Source: Mycteria americana
Taxonomy: Eukaryota > Chordata > Aves > Ciconiiformes > Ciconiidae
Assembly: GCF_035582795.1 (NCBI RefSeq)
Contig: NC_134369.1
Span: forward strand, 61,442,001 to 61,506,000
Direction: 5' to 3'
Length of the DNA stretch: 64,000 nt
The notes under the pieces are model-generated. The model was given only the letters and a program-made list of their open reading frames with translations. It searched no databases and was not told the origin of the DNA. The stretch's first letter is position 1. Every line of letters starts with the position of its first letter. A program made the position numbers and the translations under genes. Shown one piece after another: positions 50,036-60,812 of the stretch.

Positions 50036-53000
50036 ATCTATATCTCATTTATTTACACACTTCGTTTACCTTATTACCATTATCCTCTTTACCTATATGA
50101 AAGAAGCTTTAAATTTAAAGTGCCATGGGAATTATGGACAGGCAGTTACCAATCTGCTTCTTTTACATGCGAGTAACAGGGATTTTCCATTTCAATTTAT
50201 ATTGAAAAGCAGCTAACTTTAGTTCAAATGCCTGCTAATTCTTTCTCTGAAACAAAAATAAAGGAGTCCATGAAGTAATCTGGGCATTTATTCTATAAAT
50301 TAAAAAACACAAGATAGGCAAAGGGCTGCCCATAAAACTATCTTGGCAGCCCCTGTGAAAGGAAGGGAAAAACAGCTCTCACAATTGATTCTTGAATCCA
50401 TGTTACATGTACATGGAACACAGCTCTAAACAGCCAAGAAATGTATGAACAGAGAGTCTTCTGATAAAGTTGGAAAGAAACATGTAGAGGAGCAATAAAA
50501 GCAAAAGCAGAGACATACAGCATGATGGAGACATGAGCTGTTTTGTGGAAATTAAAATCTGTAAGAACAGCTGTGATTAATCAGCTCTGCTCACATCAAT
50601 AAATGCCATTTTCATGGACAGGAAAAAACTGTGGACAGCAAGAAAAGAGCATAAAGTCAAAAAAAAGTGAACCTCTTTGCAGATGGAATGCATCAAGTAT
50701 AAAGACTATGTTTCATGCTTCTGTGGAAGGCATGCAGGCAAAAAATCTGTGTCAAAGGCCTTGTTTTTTGACTTCTTAGTAATTGTCTTCCCATGTTATT
50801 GCCTCTCGGTACTTTTATTCACCTGCCTGGTGTTCAAAAGAAATCCTAACATGCCTAAGAAATGATGACATAAATGTAAAAACAAGTCATACCTACGCAG
50901 AATTTTTAAAATAAATACTGAACACAAGATGCAGACAAAGTTAACTTTGGGGCAAAGTCTGTACAGGCATACCAGACAGTCAGTACACAGCATGATATAA
51001 ATACAGATGGAAAAGAAATCTGTAGTTAAGTTTGCCTAACACTTCCTATTATGAGGTTCTAGTTTGAAAAGCTTATAAACTTTGCCAATGTTTAATTGCT
51101 CAGTCTAAATTCTTTCAGAGTATCTGATTTTTTCAAACTTTCAGTAAAAATGGAGCTGACACCTTCTAAAATGTGACTTAAGCAAAAATATTCTGGTTTG
51201 CCAAAGCTGACAAATGCTTATAACTCTTATGTTGAAAAACTGAATCTAGAGTGATGGACTTGGGAGTTTTGCCATCCAGTAGAATCTACAGCTGAATTAC
51301 AGACCAAGGCTCCCAACATAACACATAAGGAGATTTTGAGTGCACCTATACTATCAGTTTGAATCATCACCTGTTTTGTTCCAAAGTTCTCTTCATTAGC
51401 ATCCACTCTGTGTGCATGCTTGATTATTCTTGGAATACCCTTTGAAGCAAAATAACAAGGCTTCTTCCCAGACAAAACCTAGAAGCCATTCAGAAGCTAG
51501 ATAGCTCTAGGATATGGTTTGAGTATAAGTCTCCCTCCCCTTGGTCCAACCCTGCAACATCATCCTTGCAAACCTTCTGCGTGGCATGCCCCCGTAACAT
51601 GCCTCTCTGGTAGCATACTATAGTAGCAGATATGTGGCATACTGCAAGCATTTCTCTCTTTATCTTGGACAAATAAAAAAGGGTATTAGTTATTAAAGAC
51701 CTTTCAAAATTGTTCAGATGTCTCACATGCAAAGATAGGCTTCAAGGTGCCGAGAGGAGGTTAGTGTGGCAGAGGACTCTAGGCTATCACAGCCCTTGAG
51801 CAAAGGGGAATCTTGACTGCAGGTATCACCCTGACTACCAAAAGAGATGCGGTAGGGCAGCTTGATGCTGAGGGATTTCAGTGTAGCCCCAGGCAATGGT
51901 ACTTAAAAACAAACCTTACCCATCTTAAGGTACACAGTAAGAACTGGCATGATCAGAGGATGTGAGCACAGCAGAGGAGGGATATGTGTGCTGTGTATGT
52001 AAAAAGGCTGTGGAAAGGCCTGCAGAAGACCACAGGATCCCTCCAAACACTGCACAGTGTAGATGCAGGCAGCCTGTCCTAGGGGGATCAAGCCAAAGGC
52101 TGTGTTGATGGAAGCTACTCCTTACATTCTGACCAGGAAGCACGGATTGCTCCTGAAGCAGATCACAAATCCAGCATACGCATCATCTGAGAAGTTGGAC
52201 ACTTCTGAACATACTCGGAAGCAGACCCTCACGCATCTACAAACTTACAGTATTTGCAGGGTTAAGTCCTGAGTATGCCTTCTGAGTATGTCTTTCTACT
52301 CTTCCCACACCGAGATAAAAATATATAGCTATATTAGCTATGAGAAATCCTAAAAAAGGCAGAAAAAAGTATTAAGCGTTGAAAGAGAAAATCTTGTATG
52401 GCAGCAACAGGAGGTACAATTAATTGGATCTCCTCATTCACTCTATAAATACCAACTTAAATACAATAAAAATGAAAATGTAGGAGTCTTAGCTGCAGTC
52501 ACCTTTATGTTACTAGTCTCACTCATTTGATACAAAATTAATCTTTCCTTTGATATCATGTGGGAAGAGGGAACGGTAGTACGTGAATAGGAACATTGCA
52601 CTTAATGCAGCAAAAACCTGGAATCAACAGACTGCTAAAAATTGCACGAAAACACACCATAATAATACCCAATTTGGACATGAAGAAGAGATGAACTATC
52701 AAAAATAAACTTGTCCCTTATATCCTCTGAATGCTAGGCACATCCAATAAATTTTAAACAGATTATTATATCATATCTCAAAGTATCTCTCAACTCATTA
52801 TAAATACAAAAAATAAAACCACAAAAATAGTGGAAACATGAAAGCAGACATCCTAATTTCATCTATGTTACCAGCAGAGTTGCACCTCTTTCTTTGAGGT
52901 TATTTTCCCAGAATGATTCAACTACATGACACGCAGCAAAGCCTTGCTTTTATGATCTTTTTATTTGCTTCACTGAGGCAGAAGAACATCCAGTGATTTG

Positions 53001-53298
53001 TACAAAGTTTTAATGTTACTGTTTTCCCATCTCTATGGAATTTGGGTAGCAGCACATAAATGCAGGCACTTTTCATAGGAATTGGCATTCTGGATAAGAC
53101 AAATGGTTCATCCAGTTTACTAGTCTGTCTATCACTTTGACCACCATCCACATTCCCACATGTAGGTCATTTTAATACTTAATAACCACTGTGCAAACTG
53201 TGGCCACAAACAGATAAAATGTTTTAACTATCATTAGATATTATTAGATATTTTTGTTATATATTATTTGTCCAGAATATTATTGAATCTCAGTAATG
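50036..53298. other. Intergenic, no gene seen
   Basis: AT-rich with a slightly GC-richer patch at ~51,730-52,260. Reading frames up to 82 codons have no recognised motif and no splice structure was identified. Confidence 0.35.
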
Positions 53299-53303
53299 AT
53301 GCC
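53299..53303. repeat. Target-site duplication of the LTR, left copy
   Basis: ATGCC lies immediately left of the LTR terminus and is repeated exactly at 53,876-53,880. Confidence 0.9.
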
Positions 53304-53875
53304 TGACGTGGTTCAACCCCAGTAGGCAGCTAAGCACCACACAGCTGCTCACCCCCAGTGGGATGGGGGAGAGAACTGAAAGGGAAAAAGTGTGAAATTT
53401 CATAAGCTGAGATAAAGACAGTTTAATAATAATTAAAAAAAAAAACAACAACAAAAAAACAAAGGAGAAAAAAAAAAGAAAAACAAGTGATGCAAAAAAA
53501 CACCCCAAACAATTGCTCACCACCAGCCAACTAATGCCCAGCCAGTTCCCAAGCAATGGCAGCCCTGGCTAACCTCCCCACCCCTCCATTCAGTTTTATT
53601 GCTGAGCTTGATGTTATACGGTATGGAATATCCCTTTGGTCAGTTGGGGTCAGCTGTCCCAGCTGTGTCCCCTCCCAACTTCTTGTGCACCCCCAGCCCA
53701 CTCGCTGGTGGGGTGGGGTGAGAAGCAGGAAAGGCCTTGACCCTGTGTAAGCACTGCTCAGCAGTAACCAAAACACCCCTGTGTTATCAACACTGTTTTC
53801 AGCACAAATCCAAAACAAAGCCCCATACTAGCTACTATGAAGAAAATTAACTGTATCCCAGCCAAAACCAGTACA
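53304..53875 (-). mobile_element. Solo LTR of an avian endogenous retrovirus
   Basis: A 572-bp LTR, antisense to the window. Read on the minus strand it starts TGTACTGGTTTTGGCTGGGA and ends in GGGGTTGAACCACGTCA, giving the expected TG...CA termini. The internal order (ggggtgcacaagaagttggg, agctgaccccaactgacc, then gagataaagacagtttaataa on the + strand side) is that of an LTR class abundant in birds. A minus-strand AATAAA (53,595-53,600) may be its promoter or poly(A) signal. The 5-bp duplication on both sides fits class III (ERVL-like) integration. No gag, pol or env sequence adjoins it, so the provirus was reduced to one LTR by recombination. A-rich tracts at ~53,430-53,500 are later expansions. 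Confidence 0.93.
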
Positions 53876-53880
53876 ATGCC
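53876..53880. repeat. Target-site duplication of the LTR, right copy
   Basis: ATGCC lies immediately right of the LTR terminus and matches the left copy perfectly. Confidence 0.9.
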
Positions 53881-54029
53881 ACAGTAACATACTGCGTGAG
53901 TTCTCCATGATCATTATTTATGTTTTTCATGTTCATTTTAAAATTAAGTTCGCCCAAACAGAAATCCAGAATCAATGTGTTATGAATATGGACAATAGCT
54001 ACTGAAAACGTCTAATACCAGACCAGTTA

Positions 54030-54600
54030 CCAGCCATACGTGACAACATTTCCAACTGGTCCAGGAGCTCCATTTAAGCTCTGGCCTGGGCACCCAAACC
54101 TGGCCTGCTTTGTCATAGTTGTATCTGTATCTAGCCCTGTCTCCTTCCAGCATGACTTATTGACTGAGCTTCCTAGATGGACCTCAGGCATACATTGTAG
54201 ATAGTCTTGTCTCTGGCCCCGGTCTCCTGGATGAACCTTAGACCTATGTTATAAGTAGTCCTCTCTCTGGGCTGGTCTCCTGTAAGCTTGGACTTGCATT
54301 ATAGGTAGCCTTGTCTCCATTCTGGTCTTTGCCCCTGTCTCCTGTTGTTCCTAAGTGGACTTCTTGGATGGACCCCTGACTTGCTACCTTGCCTTGTCTC
54401 AGACTGGTGATTATCGCCATCCTGACCTCACTGGGATGGTACCCTGGTCAGCAAGGTCCCGCCTTTGCTGTAGCCATGCTCTGCTCCCAGCTCCTTCACT
54501 CTCCCAGAGCAACCCCACTCTCGCTGCTCCCTGACAGAAGAGTCATAAGCAAGCTGAGTTCTGGTTTTGCCAATAAGCCACTGGGAGCTTAGTCAAAAGT
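54030..54600. repeat. GC-rich block with imperfect 53-bp repeats
   Basis: About 570 bp that is clearly more C/T- and GC-rich than its surroundings. Three diverged tandem units are visible: 54,176-54,229 (54 bp), 54,230-54,282 (53 bp) and 54,283-54,344 (62 bp). Each contains a ggac/gaacct start, a ta-ag/tagtc middle, a ttgtctct-like run and a final tctcctg. Partial units flank them (gccctgtctcc at ~54,135; ttggatggaccc at ~54,365). It may be an old minisatellite or the repeat-bearing part of an unclassified LTR. A 67-codon reading frame at its right end has no motif. Confidence 0.6.
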
Positions 54601-57600
54601 GGGCTTAACATGAGCTTTCACTCCCTACCTGAAGGAAATAGAGTCTTGAATTTTTAACAAAAGTGAAAAACGTCCTAGCAAGCATTTTCTATAATGCTAT
54701 AATTGCCTAAATAACTGATAATGTTATTCACTACATTCAAAATGAAAACGTATCAAGTTTTTTAAACTTAAGAGGCAAGAAAGAGAATGAAAAGGTTTAA
54801 GAACAGACAAAACTCAAAGAAATCTGTATTTCAATGTAATACTTCCACATAGTCACTGAAAATTCTTAAAGCTGAAATTTAGATAGGATAATTAATCATA
54901 CATGAGCATTTTTTTCGTTTTTTACCACTCCAAATTTTACAAAAATATGGAGTAATATTACAGTTAGAAGGTATCCAATACTCACACTACTATACGTACA
55001 TGTGATTAATTATGGTTCTGAATGTGCACTGCTGGTTCTGTGTTAAGTGATGCCAATAATTGCCATTTGTAACTATGTGGTCACACACAGGGCTGAAATC
55101 TCATGTTGTTTACATGCATGAAGTTCTAAAATTTGACCTGTTACTCATTACCTCAAAAGAGTCTGACTTTTATACAGCTTTGGATAAATTATTTTGTAAA
55201 TAATTTATTTACAAATTATTTACAATGTGTGTAAAAAACCTTTACCACACAGCAGATCATGACAGCGGGGCATCCAACACTAATGCATATTAAAAGAATT
55301 GAGAATTAAAGCCTTACAATTTAGATTGAGAACAGCCCAAGAATTATTTATGTAATTCAGGGCAGGCAGAATAAATCCATGCTGGTGGAGAAGGTTTCTG
55401 AAAGATGTTCAAGCTTTTTTGTGAAGTTGAATACACTGGCTTTGCAGCTTTTGATGCTAGGTTGCATAGAAAGCAAAGTCTATTGCAGGTGCTGATGAAG
55501 TAGTTTGTTCCCTCAGTTAGTTCCTTCAGACATAATCGGGCAGTTTCACTATTCCTGACAGGAAAGTTACCTTAACTAGTAGTTTGGCCTGCACAAGCAT
55601 AGAAAAATTGTTTAAATTTCAATGCATCTATCCCAGCCTCTTTACTGCCAGTGGTGCTTCAGTTTTCAGTTCTCTCTTTACATTTGACACAGAGTGCCAG
55701 AAAACAGAAGAGATCTGCTTCAGTCAATAAAGAAGTGTTTTCAGAAACAGCCTGCCAATGTTTGACAATTATGTATAATGATGACAGTTCACTGGCTTCT
55801 CAAACCTTGTCCACAAGTGCAGTTGCATAGTTTTAGTTGAGCCAAATTAACAGCTTGCTGGCAAAAGGTCTCATTGTCTCCTGTCTTCGCTGCTCAGTTA
55901 GTTTTCTGCCATTTTAGCAAGTTGAACTGGCATGCCACCCAATTAAACTAGAGAGAGTGCATGGAAAGCAGTAAAATCATACTACTGGGAACTGAAGATT
56001 GTTATCCCTATCACAGTCACAGTGATCTGTTCAATAAACTCAGGCCAGAGCATGACTGCTCAACTGCTGTTGAAAAAAAAAAAAAAATCCAATACAGTTG
56101 GAAAGGACTAACTGTGTAAATACTCCCCTTTCACTGGCACACTGGACAGTTGGCCCAGTTTCAAGCTATTAAATATTATCCAGGTGTTTGCATTTCCAAT
56201 GCAAATTGGAAGCTATGCTACATGCATTCGTTTTTGCTATTTTAATTACAGAGATAACCTAATCAGTCTGAATCTGTCTGTTTTTTGAAAACATCTAGTT
56301 TGCATGAAACATGTTCAGAAGTTAATGCAAATGTTAATATAGTCATATTCACACTCATATTACATCATCTTATTTACATAGTTAATCCTACTCTGTAGCA
56401 GAATAATTAGGCCCACAGTAATGTAACACCGTAGTAAAAATAAGATTTCATCTTAGCACCGCATGAAAATATAAGTCACTTGTCTTATTCTCGTATTTTA
56501 TGAAGACACTAGAGCATACAGATGGAACTATTTCTCTTGTAAACCACTTCCACCCACTGATTATTTCATATAATACAGAAAGCCTTGAAAAACACAATTG
56601 CTTTCTGTTACTGCTGAATGAGACTCTCCCCAGCAAGTGAGGTGAGGGGGAGTCAAGTTTTCACAAGAGTTTCTACATCTGTGGTCACAAAGAAAACCTC
56701 CTAAATGTTAACTGAGTCAGTGCCATCTTTGGAACCTATGTTCAGTCTGACGTATTGATTCAAGGTTTCCCAACTAGCAGCAAAATAAGGACAGACATGC
56801 TGCTGCTACTCAGAATTACTTGGGTAACAACGATACTGACAGAGTTTTTCCATTATTTGGAAAAACTATGAGCAATAGCAAGCACAAAGGAGGCCAACAG
56901 CCAATGAGAAACTCATTAAGCTGCTTAAACTGATCTAAATCTAGGCTGTTGAGGTCACATCCCGCCCCCGCCACATATTTCCACCCCCTTCCTTCGGCCA
57001 GTGCTAGTGTTTACAGAAGCAGGTGGTCGTGTGCCAGTTCAAGGCAAAAAAAACCAAAACAGAAACAACACATCACTTTGGGGGGAGAGTTTTCAACCTG
57101 ATCAATTCTATGAGCTGGTTTAAGGAGCTGCACAGTACCAGCATCAGCGCAGAGGAGGGAGATAGGAACACAACAGCTGGGAATTAAGAGTAGTTTAAGC
57201 TTCTATGAAACTGAAACCAAACAAAGAACTGGAAGCTCTCGAATTTATCCTCAGCTGTACAAACCCTTTCATACACTGATCAAACTCCAAACTACAGATG
57301 GAGGCAGATTTCTTTCCCTTGCTGCCTCTTAGTATGTTCAAAATCCACATTGGTCTGAAGTCTCATTTATTAGTAATAACTCATTCATGACTGGCTGTTA
57401 ACAGAAGCACAATAGTGATAGCTGTGCCTCATTTCTAAATCCTCAAACCAGAGATTAGGGAAAGGATAAAAGGCTGACATAATTTCTTTTCTAGCACTTA
57501 AGAAGCAGGAAAGGAAGGGGACTCAAGCAAGAGGAAGCAGCTCTCCATAGTCAGTAGACTTCTTTGCAGTGCCTGGAAAAGGGAAAGTTTCTTTGTCCTT

Positions 57601-58329
57601 TCACCGCAGCAAAATCAAAGTGTTCAAGTATAATAGATGCAAGCTGATGTTAGATATCATCACATCAGACACAAGTGGTTATTAGAAATCCCAGTTCCTA
57701 AAAATGAGAGCACAGCTGCTTGCTCATGCTGGCTTTGATACTCACAGGTTGGGTAAGGAAGGAGATCAATTTCACTTTTATGTGGGTATTTATTAGGCTG
57801 TACTTTTTCTATCCTTTAGTAGCACAGCATGATTAGAATTTAATAAGCTTGTCCAACCTAAATTTTAAATGCGTTATGTCTTGTAATTATTATGAGTATT
57901 AATATTCCCTGTGCTTTTTCCTCAGCTAATGGTAATTTGAGGCTTAATCTGGCCATGTGATAAACACAGTTTGTAAATTTTCCAGATGAAGTATATGCAC
58001 CTTTCTTCTTTTGTCTAAGAAGATTATTCCAATTTTTGCATTCTGGCTTTGAAAGATTAAAGAGTGGTTTGTTTAAAAAAAATTATCTCTGGTACAGGTG
58101 GGCATCATGAACACAAACACATGTGCACCCAGGCTTTTAAAAACAAACAAGGGATAAAGGTACTATTATAAAATCAGGCTGCAACTATGGAAAGCTCACT
58201 TTTTCCTTACCCATATACTGCAAGCATATATTGAAGTCCTCAGACTGATGACGACCACACTGGACATGTATGAGAGGGCCAGCATGCTTCAGATATGGCC
58301 TATATTGTTTTATTTTTTTCTTCCTTAAA
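54601..58329. other. Intergenic, upstream of the PPP2R5C-like promoter
   Basis: AT-rich with no coding gene seen. It includes a perfect 10-bp-arm hairpin at 55,193-55,215 (tttgtaaata/tatttacaaa), an A14 run near 56,075 and a mixed-composition stretch at 56,640-57,200 where distal regulatory DNA might lie. None of these is proven. Confidence 0.35.
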
Positions 58330-58800
58330 CATTTGTCGCTCTCCAGTGACGGGCTCCCGGACCCCGCACGGCGGTCCCACCTTTCCCTGCATTCACAGCG
58401 GCGGAGCCCATACCCCTCCCTGAAACTGGGCTCCGGTAGGCAACTCGGGCTCGGGGGGGCTGCGGGGACCTCCCACTTCCCACGGGGTGCCACCGGCTGA
58501 GAAAGATCCTGCCGGAGGCCCGGGGAGCTGAGGACGCCCCAGCCTGCCCGTCTGCTTCCCCTCAGAGAGGCGTCGGGACTGGGGCGCGGGGGCAGAACAG
58601 CTCAGCCTGCGGGACCCACCCCAAGGAGTGGCTGGAGCCGCGGGGCCCGCCCCACAGCCCGGGCGGAGCGGGGAGAGCCCCGGACCCAACCCCGGACCCG
58701 GCCCCGCCGGCCGCCGCCACTCGGGAGTGTGACAGGAGGGATGAGGGGCGGGAAGCCGCCGCGAGCTCCGCCTGCGAGGTGACGCTCCGGGAGCCGCGGC

Positions 58801-58808
58801 TCACGTGA
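58801..58808. promoter_or_regulatory. Palindromic E-box TCACGTGA
   Basis: A perfect TCACGTGA palindrome, 189 bp before the start codon. It is the preferred core for USF and MITF/TFE-type bHLH-ZIP factors. Function is inferred only from position and motif. Confidence 0.6.
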
Positions 58809-58817
58809 CGGGGACAG

Positions 58818-58822
58818 CCAAT
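58818..58822 (+). promoter_or_regulatory. CCAAT box
   Basis: AGCCAATGG, a good NF-Y site in its usual orientation, is ten bases right of the E-box and roughly 60-120 bp before the likely start sites. Confidence 0.6.
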
Positions 58823-58996
58823 GGGGAGGCAGCGGCCCGCTCACGGCGGGCGGGGGGCGGAGGAGGAAGGGGGTGGGGGGAGGGCTGAGGCCGCCGCCGT
58901 CGCCGAGGACGGGGGGAGCGGCAGCGCGGGGCGGGCGCAGCGCGGAGCGGGGCCGCCGGGGGTTGCGGCTCTCCGGCCGCGGCGCGTGGGGCGGCC

Positions 58997-59023
58997 ATGC
59001 CGAATAAAAACAAGAAGGAGAAA
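58997..59023 (+). CDS. PPP2R5C: PPP2R5C-like exon 1 (first coding exon)
   Basis: First coding exon of a probable B56-gamma regulatory subunit of protein phosphatase 2A. This family binds the A/C core enzyme and directs it to substrates carrying LxxIxE motifs. The exon encodes nine residues, MPNKNKKEK, a basic start. The ATG has G at -3 and is followed after 27 bases by a consensus donor, GTGAGT, at 59,024-59,029. It joins in phase 0 to the exon at 60,747. The peptide agrees with my memory of the long-N-terminus isoform of PPP2R5C. The paralogue PPP2R5D starts MPYKLKKEKEPPK and is the main alternative, but Asn at positions 3 and 5 fits gamma. Untranslated sequence extends upstream to an undetermined start. 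Confidence 0.75.
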
Positions 59024-60746
59024 GTGAGTCGGTGGGCTCGGGGGGGAGGCCGGGCCCCGCGTCCCGCGGGGAGGCTGTGGGGCGCAGGCCCCGCGGGGAG
59101 GAGGGGCCTGGGGCAGAGCGCGGCAGGGTGTGGGGGGCGGCAGTGGCGAGCGGAGCCTGGCGCCGAGGGGGCCGGCGGGGCGCGCCGTGCCGCTGGGGAG
59201 AGCCGGGCGAGGGGCAGCCCCCTCCCCTCACCGCTGTATGCCGGCCCCCCGCCTTCCCCCGGGTACTGGGGAGGGGGCAGTTCCCGGTGGGGCCTAGTCC
59301 GGGGGGTGCCGTGGCGGCCGGGGGGGGGTCCTGGTATCGTCTCGGCGGGCCCCGGGGGTCCGCCCCGCCGAAGCGGGGGCGCGGAGCCCGTGGCGGGCGG
59401 GCGCGGAGTTGGGGGCAGTGGGAGGGAGGGAGTCGGTGGAGGGAGGCCGTGGTTTTGGCGTGCGGGGGAGTGCTGGAGGGAGGGGATGGGAAACGTGTCC
59501 TAAGCCGTGCCTGGCGGAAGGGTGAGCTGGGAAGGGGTGTCTCTTACTTCGGGGCTGGCCCGGGTGCGTTGGGGCGGGGGGGGAAGGGGTATTTTTCATG
59601 GCGGCACGGCAGAGCCGGGGGGGGGGACTGCCCGGGGACTGTCCACAGCTGCTTGCCCGGTCCCCACAGCTGCTTGCCCGGTTCCCGACCTGGGAAGTTT
59701 CACTGCTGCGTGGCTCTAGCTGCAGCTGAAGTTGTGCTTGGGGGATCATCATAAGCACTGAAGGAGCACTAATCGTCACTCGAAATCTTTTCACCTCCTT
59801 TTCCTGACAATGGGAGAGGGCCTGGCTTTGGCCCCACTTTGCCTCAGTTTCTCCCGGTGCTCCCAGGAGTGATTTGTCCGGCAGCCACGAAAGGGGCTTG
59901 CACAAGTAATGTTCGCAGAAAACTTCTAAATCCAACAGAAAGTTAAATGGATTGCACTTTATTTTATGTGATAGGCAATTAGCCATATGAGTGGAAGTCA
60001 GAAACAGTGAAGTATAGGGTCTGCCTCATCCAGCTGCTGTCCCTCTAGACCTTCTGTATTTGGTTGACTTCTGCTTGTCTTTTAGTTTTTCCACATTGTT
60101 TTAAAATTAGATGTAGGGAGGTTGGGTGTTGTGGTTTGTGGGGGTTTGTTTGTTTTAACTTTTTCCCAAGATCTTTGCCACTTTTGATATTAAAAACATT
60201 CAAACCTTTCTTTGCTTTTCTGAGAATAACAGATCTCAAAAGTATGCTATGGGTGAAGGACACAAGTTAAGTACAATGCTGGGAGGGAGAAATTTGAGTT
60301 GTGGACCTACTTTTAATACTAGACTTTCTAGCCCCAAGAACAGACAAAATAATGAAGTGTAAAATGTGTACTGCACTGATGCTAGTTTCAAAGGTAAACT
60401 AAATATAAACATTCCTGAAGCTAAAAATGAAAGAGAGCAAGGGTATGTTCTTAGACATGGTTCAAATCACTTGCATTCTTTGTCCCTGCCTGCTTACCTA
60501 TATGAAAGCTTATCTTTATATACTTTATGGGTGAATTTTGAGGCATAAATAGAATTCGGAAACCTTTCTGCAGGTGAAAAATGTCTAAACAGCTTTGTAG
60601 AGACTGACAATTCAGTACAGTATCATTTTTGTCCCGTCAATTTTAATATTCTTAGTGAGTGTCTAAAAAAACCTAATTGCTTGACTTGAAAATCTATCTA
60701 GATTTCCTTTTCAAAGTAACTGAGACTGCAAACTTCTTTTTTTAAG
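59024..60746 (+). other. Intron 1 of the PPP2R5C-like gene
   Basis: A 1,723-bp phase-0 intron with a GTGAGT donor and an acceptor ending in a T-rich tract plus AAG (cttctttttttaag). Its first ~650 bp belong to the CpG island and are G-rich, with runs of up to nine or ten G; a duplicated 'cagctgcttgcccggt' lies at ~59,647-59,684. The rest is AT-rich with no further gene. Confidence 0.7.
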
Positions 60747-60812
60747 GAACCTGCAAAATCAGCCAAGAGTGGAAAAAGTGGCAAAGATGGACAAGATAAC
60801 CAAGAACATGAG
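60747..60812 (+). CDS. PPP2R5C: PPP2R5C-like exon 2
   Basis: A 66-bp exon encoding 22 residues in phase 0, EPAKSAKSGKSGKDGQDN followed by QEHE. It is flanked by a polypyrimidine-AG acceptor (60,745-60,746) and a GTAAAT donor (60,813-60,818). Joined to exon 1 it gives ...NKKEKEPAKS..., the Lys/Ser/Gly-rich disordered tail that precedes the conserved B56 HEAT-like repeats. Lys-Ser-Gly spacing and the GQD motif match the PPP2R5C long isoform as I recall it. The next exon, expected to encode an ISVRKNS-like segment, is not seen and should lie beyond 64,000. The gene is therefore partial. Confidence 0.75.

Larger units (their letters stand above)
58330..59650 (+). promoter_or_regulatory. CpG-island promoter of the PPP2R5C-like gene
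   Basis: A dense CpG island about 1.3 kb long surrounds the first coding exon. There is no TATA box. GC boxes (ggggcgg) occur at ~58,745 and ~58,850, and a CCAAT box and an E-box lie about 180-195 bp before the ATG. Transcription probably starts between ~58,860 and 58,980, typical of a broad housekeeping promoter. Downstream of the ATG the + strand becomes strongly G-rich with many G runs, matching the expected positive GC skew for rightward transcription. Reading frames of 68-240 codons on both strands here are chance products of GC richness. Confidence 0.88.

Noticed and set aside
53531-53818. 95-codon minus-strand frame
   Set aside because: It lies entirely inside the LTR, which has no coding role; no gag, pol or env adjoins it.
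58393-59986. Frames of 168-240 codons on both strands around the PPP2R5C-like promoter
   Set aside because: They overlap the promoter, exon 1 and intron 1 in several frames and are GC-driven low-complexity sequence. Only the first nine codons of the frame at 58,997 are believed, because a consensus donor follows.
58997-60812. Assignment to PPP2R5D instead of PPP2R5C
   Set aside because: The delta isoform also starts with MP-K-KKEKE, but its recalled start MPYKLKKEKEPPK and following sequence fit less well than gamma. The alternative is not fully excluded.
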